Source of the DNA: Verrucomicrobiota bacterium
GTDB taxonomy: Bacteria; Verrucomicrobiota; Kiritimatiellia; RFP12; UBA1067
Length of the DNA: 33,521 nt
Direction: 5' to 3'
Assembly (NCBI GenBank): GCA_022704145.1
Contig: JAKJGY010000029.1
Span: 1 to 33,521 of the forward strand
Position numbers and translations under genes: made by a program. Below, piece by piece: positions 31,835-33,521 of the stretch. How positions within the stretch are numbered: the stretch's first letter is position 1; every line of letters begins with the position of its first letter. The notes under the pieces are model-generated. The model was not told the origin of the DNA and did not search any database. It worked only from the letters and a program-made list of their open reading frames with translations.

Positions 31835-33521
31835 ATGCGCCCCGCGCTCGACCCGCTCAAACTCGCCGACTGGCAGATCGCCGAGGCGGCCGAACCCTTT
31901 CTGAAGCCGATCTCAGAGGTCGCCGCCGACCTCGGCCTCCTCGACGCGGAGTGTATCCCTTACGGCCGCCTGCTCGCTAAGCTCGACGCCGCCGCCATCC
32001 TGAAACGACTGGGCGGCACTTCCCGCCGCGCCAAGTATATCGACGTCACCGCCATCACGCCGACTCCGCTCGGCGAGGGCAAGACCACCACTACGCTCGG
32101 ACTCGTTCAAGGCCTGGGCCGTCTCGGCAAACGCGCCCTCGGCACCGTGCGACAGCCCAGCGGAGGCCCGACCTTCAATATCAAGGGCTCGGCCGCAGGC
32201 GGGGGCCTCGCCCAGGTCGTCCCCCTGGCGCCCCTCTCGCTCGGCCTGACCGGCGATATCGACGCGATCACCAACGCCAACAACCTTGCGATGGTCGCCC
32301 TCACCGCACGGATGCAGCATGAGCGCAACTACGATGACGCCCGGCTCGCGCAAAGCCGCCTCAGCCGGCTCGACGTCGACCCGGCCCGTGTTCAGATGCG
32401 CTGGGCGATCGACTTCTGCGCCCAGGCGCTGCGCAACATCGAGATCGGCCGCGGCGGCCCGATGGACGGCTTCCAGATGCCCTCCGGTTTCTCCATCACC
32501 GTCGCCTCGGAGGTGATGGCCGTCCTCGCGATGGCGCGTGACCTCGCCGATCTGCGACAGCGCCTCGGCCGTATCATCGTGGCCTACTCGAAAAGCGGCC
32601 GGCCCGTCACCACCGCCGACCTCGAGGTCGACGGCGCCATGGCCGCCTGGCTCACTCGCGCCGTCAACCCCACGCTGATGCAGACCCTCGAAGGCCAGCC
32701 CATGCTCGTTCACGCGGGCCCCTTCGCCAATATCGCGATCGGCCAGAGTTCGGTGATCGCCGACCGCCTCGGTTCCGTCCTCGCCGATTACCTGGTCACG
32801 GAGAGCGGGTTCGCCGCCGACATCGGGTTCGAGAAGTTCTGGAACATCAAGTGCCGCTGCTCGGGACTGACCCCCGACGCGGTCGTCCTGGTCGCCACGG
32901 TCCGCGCCCTGAAATCCCACGGCGGCGGCCCGGCCGTGCAAGCCGGCCGCCCCCTTGACCCCGCCTACACGAGCGAGAACCTCAGCCTGCTGGAGAAGGG
33001 CTGCGCCAACCTGCTGGCCCACATCGGAATCGTCCGCCGCTCCGGGCTGCGCCCGGTGGTCTGTCTCAACAGCTTCCATACCGACACCCCCGCCGAACAC
33101 GACCTCGTCCGCCGCGTGGCGCAGGCGGCCGGGGCGCGCTTCGCCGTCTCCAGCCACTGGCTGAACGGCGGCGAGGGCGCGCGCGCGCTGGCCGAAGCGG
33201 TGGTCGAGGCCTGCGAGGAACCCCAGACCTTCACCTTCCTCTCGGACCTCGGCGAGCCGCTCTCCGCGCGCATCGACACGATCGTGCGCGAGGTCTACGG
33301 CGGCGCGGGCGTCAGTTACTCACACGAGGCCGCCGCCAAGCTCGCCGCGTTCGAGGCCGACCCCCAGGTGGCGCGTCTTCCGGTCTGTATGGCGAAAACC
33401 CAGTACAGCCTCTCGCATGACCCCAAGCTCAGCGGCCGCCCCGTCGGCTGGACTCTGCCGGTGCGGGATCTGCTGCTGTATCAGGGCGCGGGACTGGTCG
33501 TGCCTGTGGCGGGCGACATTA
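31835..33521 (+). CDS. fhs: Formate--tetrahydrofolate ligase (partial, 3' end outside window)
   Basis: The enzyme joins formate to tetrahydrofolate using ATP, giving 10-formyl-THF for purines, fMet-tRNA and one-carbon flow. 562 complete codons are present with no stop, so the gene is nearly complete. The P-loop TPLGEGKTT is at 77-85, followed by RQPSGGPTFNIKGSAAGGG, LTGDIDAITNANNLAMVAL, SITVASEVMAVLAMARDL and LVHAGPFANIAIGQSSVIADR. The latter and ESGFAADIGFEKFWNIKCR mark a branch distinct from the clostridial type (HGGPFANIAHGCNS). The ATG at 31835 is chosen because CAGGAG lies eight bases upstream; an in-frame ATG at 31808 has no SD and would add nine residues. Confidence 0.96.
   Translation, partial: MRPALDPLKLADWQIAEAAEPFLKPISEVAADLGLLDAECIPYGRLLAKLDAAAILKRLGGTSRRAKYIDVTAITPTPLGEGKTTTTLGLVQGLGRLGKRALGTVRQPSGGPTFNIKGSAAGGGLAQVVPLAPLSLGLTGDIDAITNANNLAMVALTARMQHERNYDDARLAQSRLSRLDVDPARVQMRWAIDFCAQALRNIEIGRGGPMDGFQMPSGFSITVASEVMAVLAMARDLADLRQRLGRIIVAYSKSGRPVTTADLEVDGAMAAWLTRAVNPTLMQTLEGQPMLVHAGPFANIAIGQSSVIADRLGSVLADYLVTESGFAADIGFEKFWNIKCRCSGLTPDAVVLVATVRALKSHGGGPAVQAGRPLDPAYTSENLSLLEKGCANLLAHIGIVRRSGLRPVVCLNSFHTDTPAEHDLVRRVAQAAGARFAVSSHWLNGGEGARALAEAVVEACEEPQTFTFLSDLGEPLSARIDTIVREVYGGAGVSYSHEAAAKLAAFEADPQVARLPVCMAKTQYSLSHDPKLSGRPVGWTLPVRDLLLYQGAGLVVPVAGDI

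Noticed and set aside
31913..33157. Long open frame on the minus strand opposite fhs (414 codons)
   Set aside because: It is an antisense shadow of a highly conserved gene and has no recognisable domain.

Overview
The window is high-GC DNA (about two thirds G+C by eye), densely coded, from a Gram-negative bacterium. LpxK implies lipid A and MurG/MurJ imply peptidoglycan. A 1282-residue secreted protein with autotransporter-type beta-strand repeats, two secreted proteins of the ThuA and SGNH families, RNase Y and two predicted lipoproteins together suggest the PVC group, most plausibly an uncultured Kiritimatiellota or Verrucomicrobiota member. That placement is inference; no rRNA or other taxonomic marker is present.

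Layout. Positions 1-764 (minus) hold a DUF493 gene followed by an ABC transporter ATPase cut by the window edge. Positions 857-3090 (plus) hold a lipoprotein and a large exported protein, both of unknown function. Positions 3103-7025 (minus) hold an overlapping lpxK-murJ-murG envelope operon behind a good promoter. Positions 7159-8633 (plus) hold a translationally coupled cupin and an iron-type alcohol dehydrogenase. Positions 8633-9786 (minus) hold a coiled-coil zinc-ribbon gene, then the RNase P RNA with its own terminator. Positions 9952-13767 (plus) are a chain of four overlapping genes: MTA/SAH nucleosidase, NagD-like HAD phosphatase, GT2 and GT4 glycosyltransferases. Next comes the repeat protein (13854-17702) with a terminator, convergent with clpB (17780-20386, minus). 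Positions 20685-22727 (plus) hold the secreted SGNH hydrolase and ThuA-like protein. Positions 22740-26801 (minus) form an rny-ymdB-xseA-xseB nucleic-acid operon, preceded by glmS (26942-28786, minus). Positions 28977-31227 (plus) hold an Orn/Lys/Arg decarboxylase with a frameshift at a run of eight C, then a lipoprotein, then formate-tetrahydrofolate ligase cut by the right edge.

Most of the window is housekeeping: cell envelope (lpxK, murJ, murG, glmS), RNA metabolism (rnpB, rny), DNA repair (xseAB), protein rescue (clpB), one-carbon and polyamine metabolism. Less ordinary points are the C8 frameshift that separates the conserved PPGIP segment of the decarboxylase from its reading frame; three SD-less genes whose predicted promoters end 6-8 bases before the start codon; an imperfect inverted repeat that places identical TTGACA boxes back to back between two divergent genes; and the repeat protein, which has no recognisable outer-membrane barrel. 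I found no CRISPR array, phage, insertion sequence, tRNA or defence locus, and no clearly new multi-gene system.
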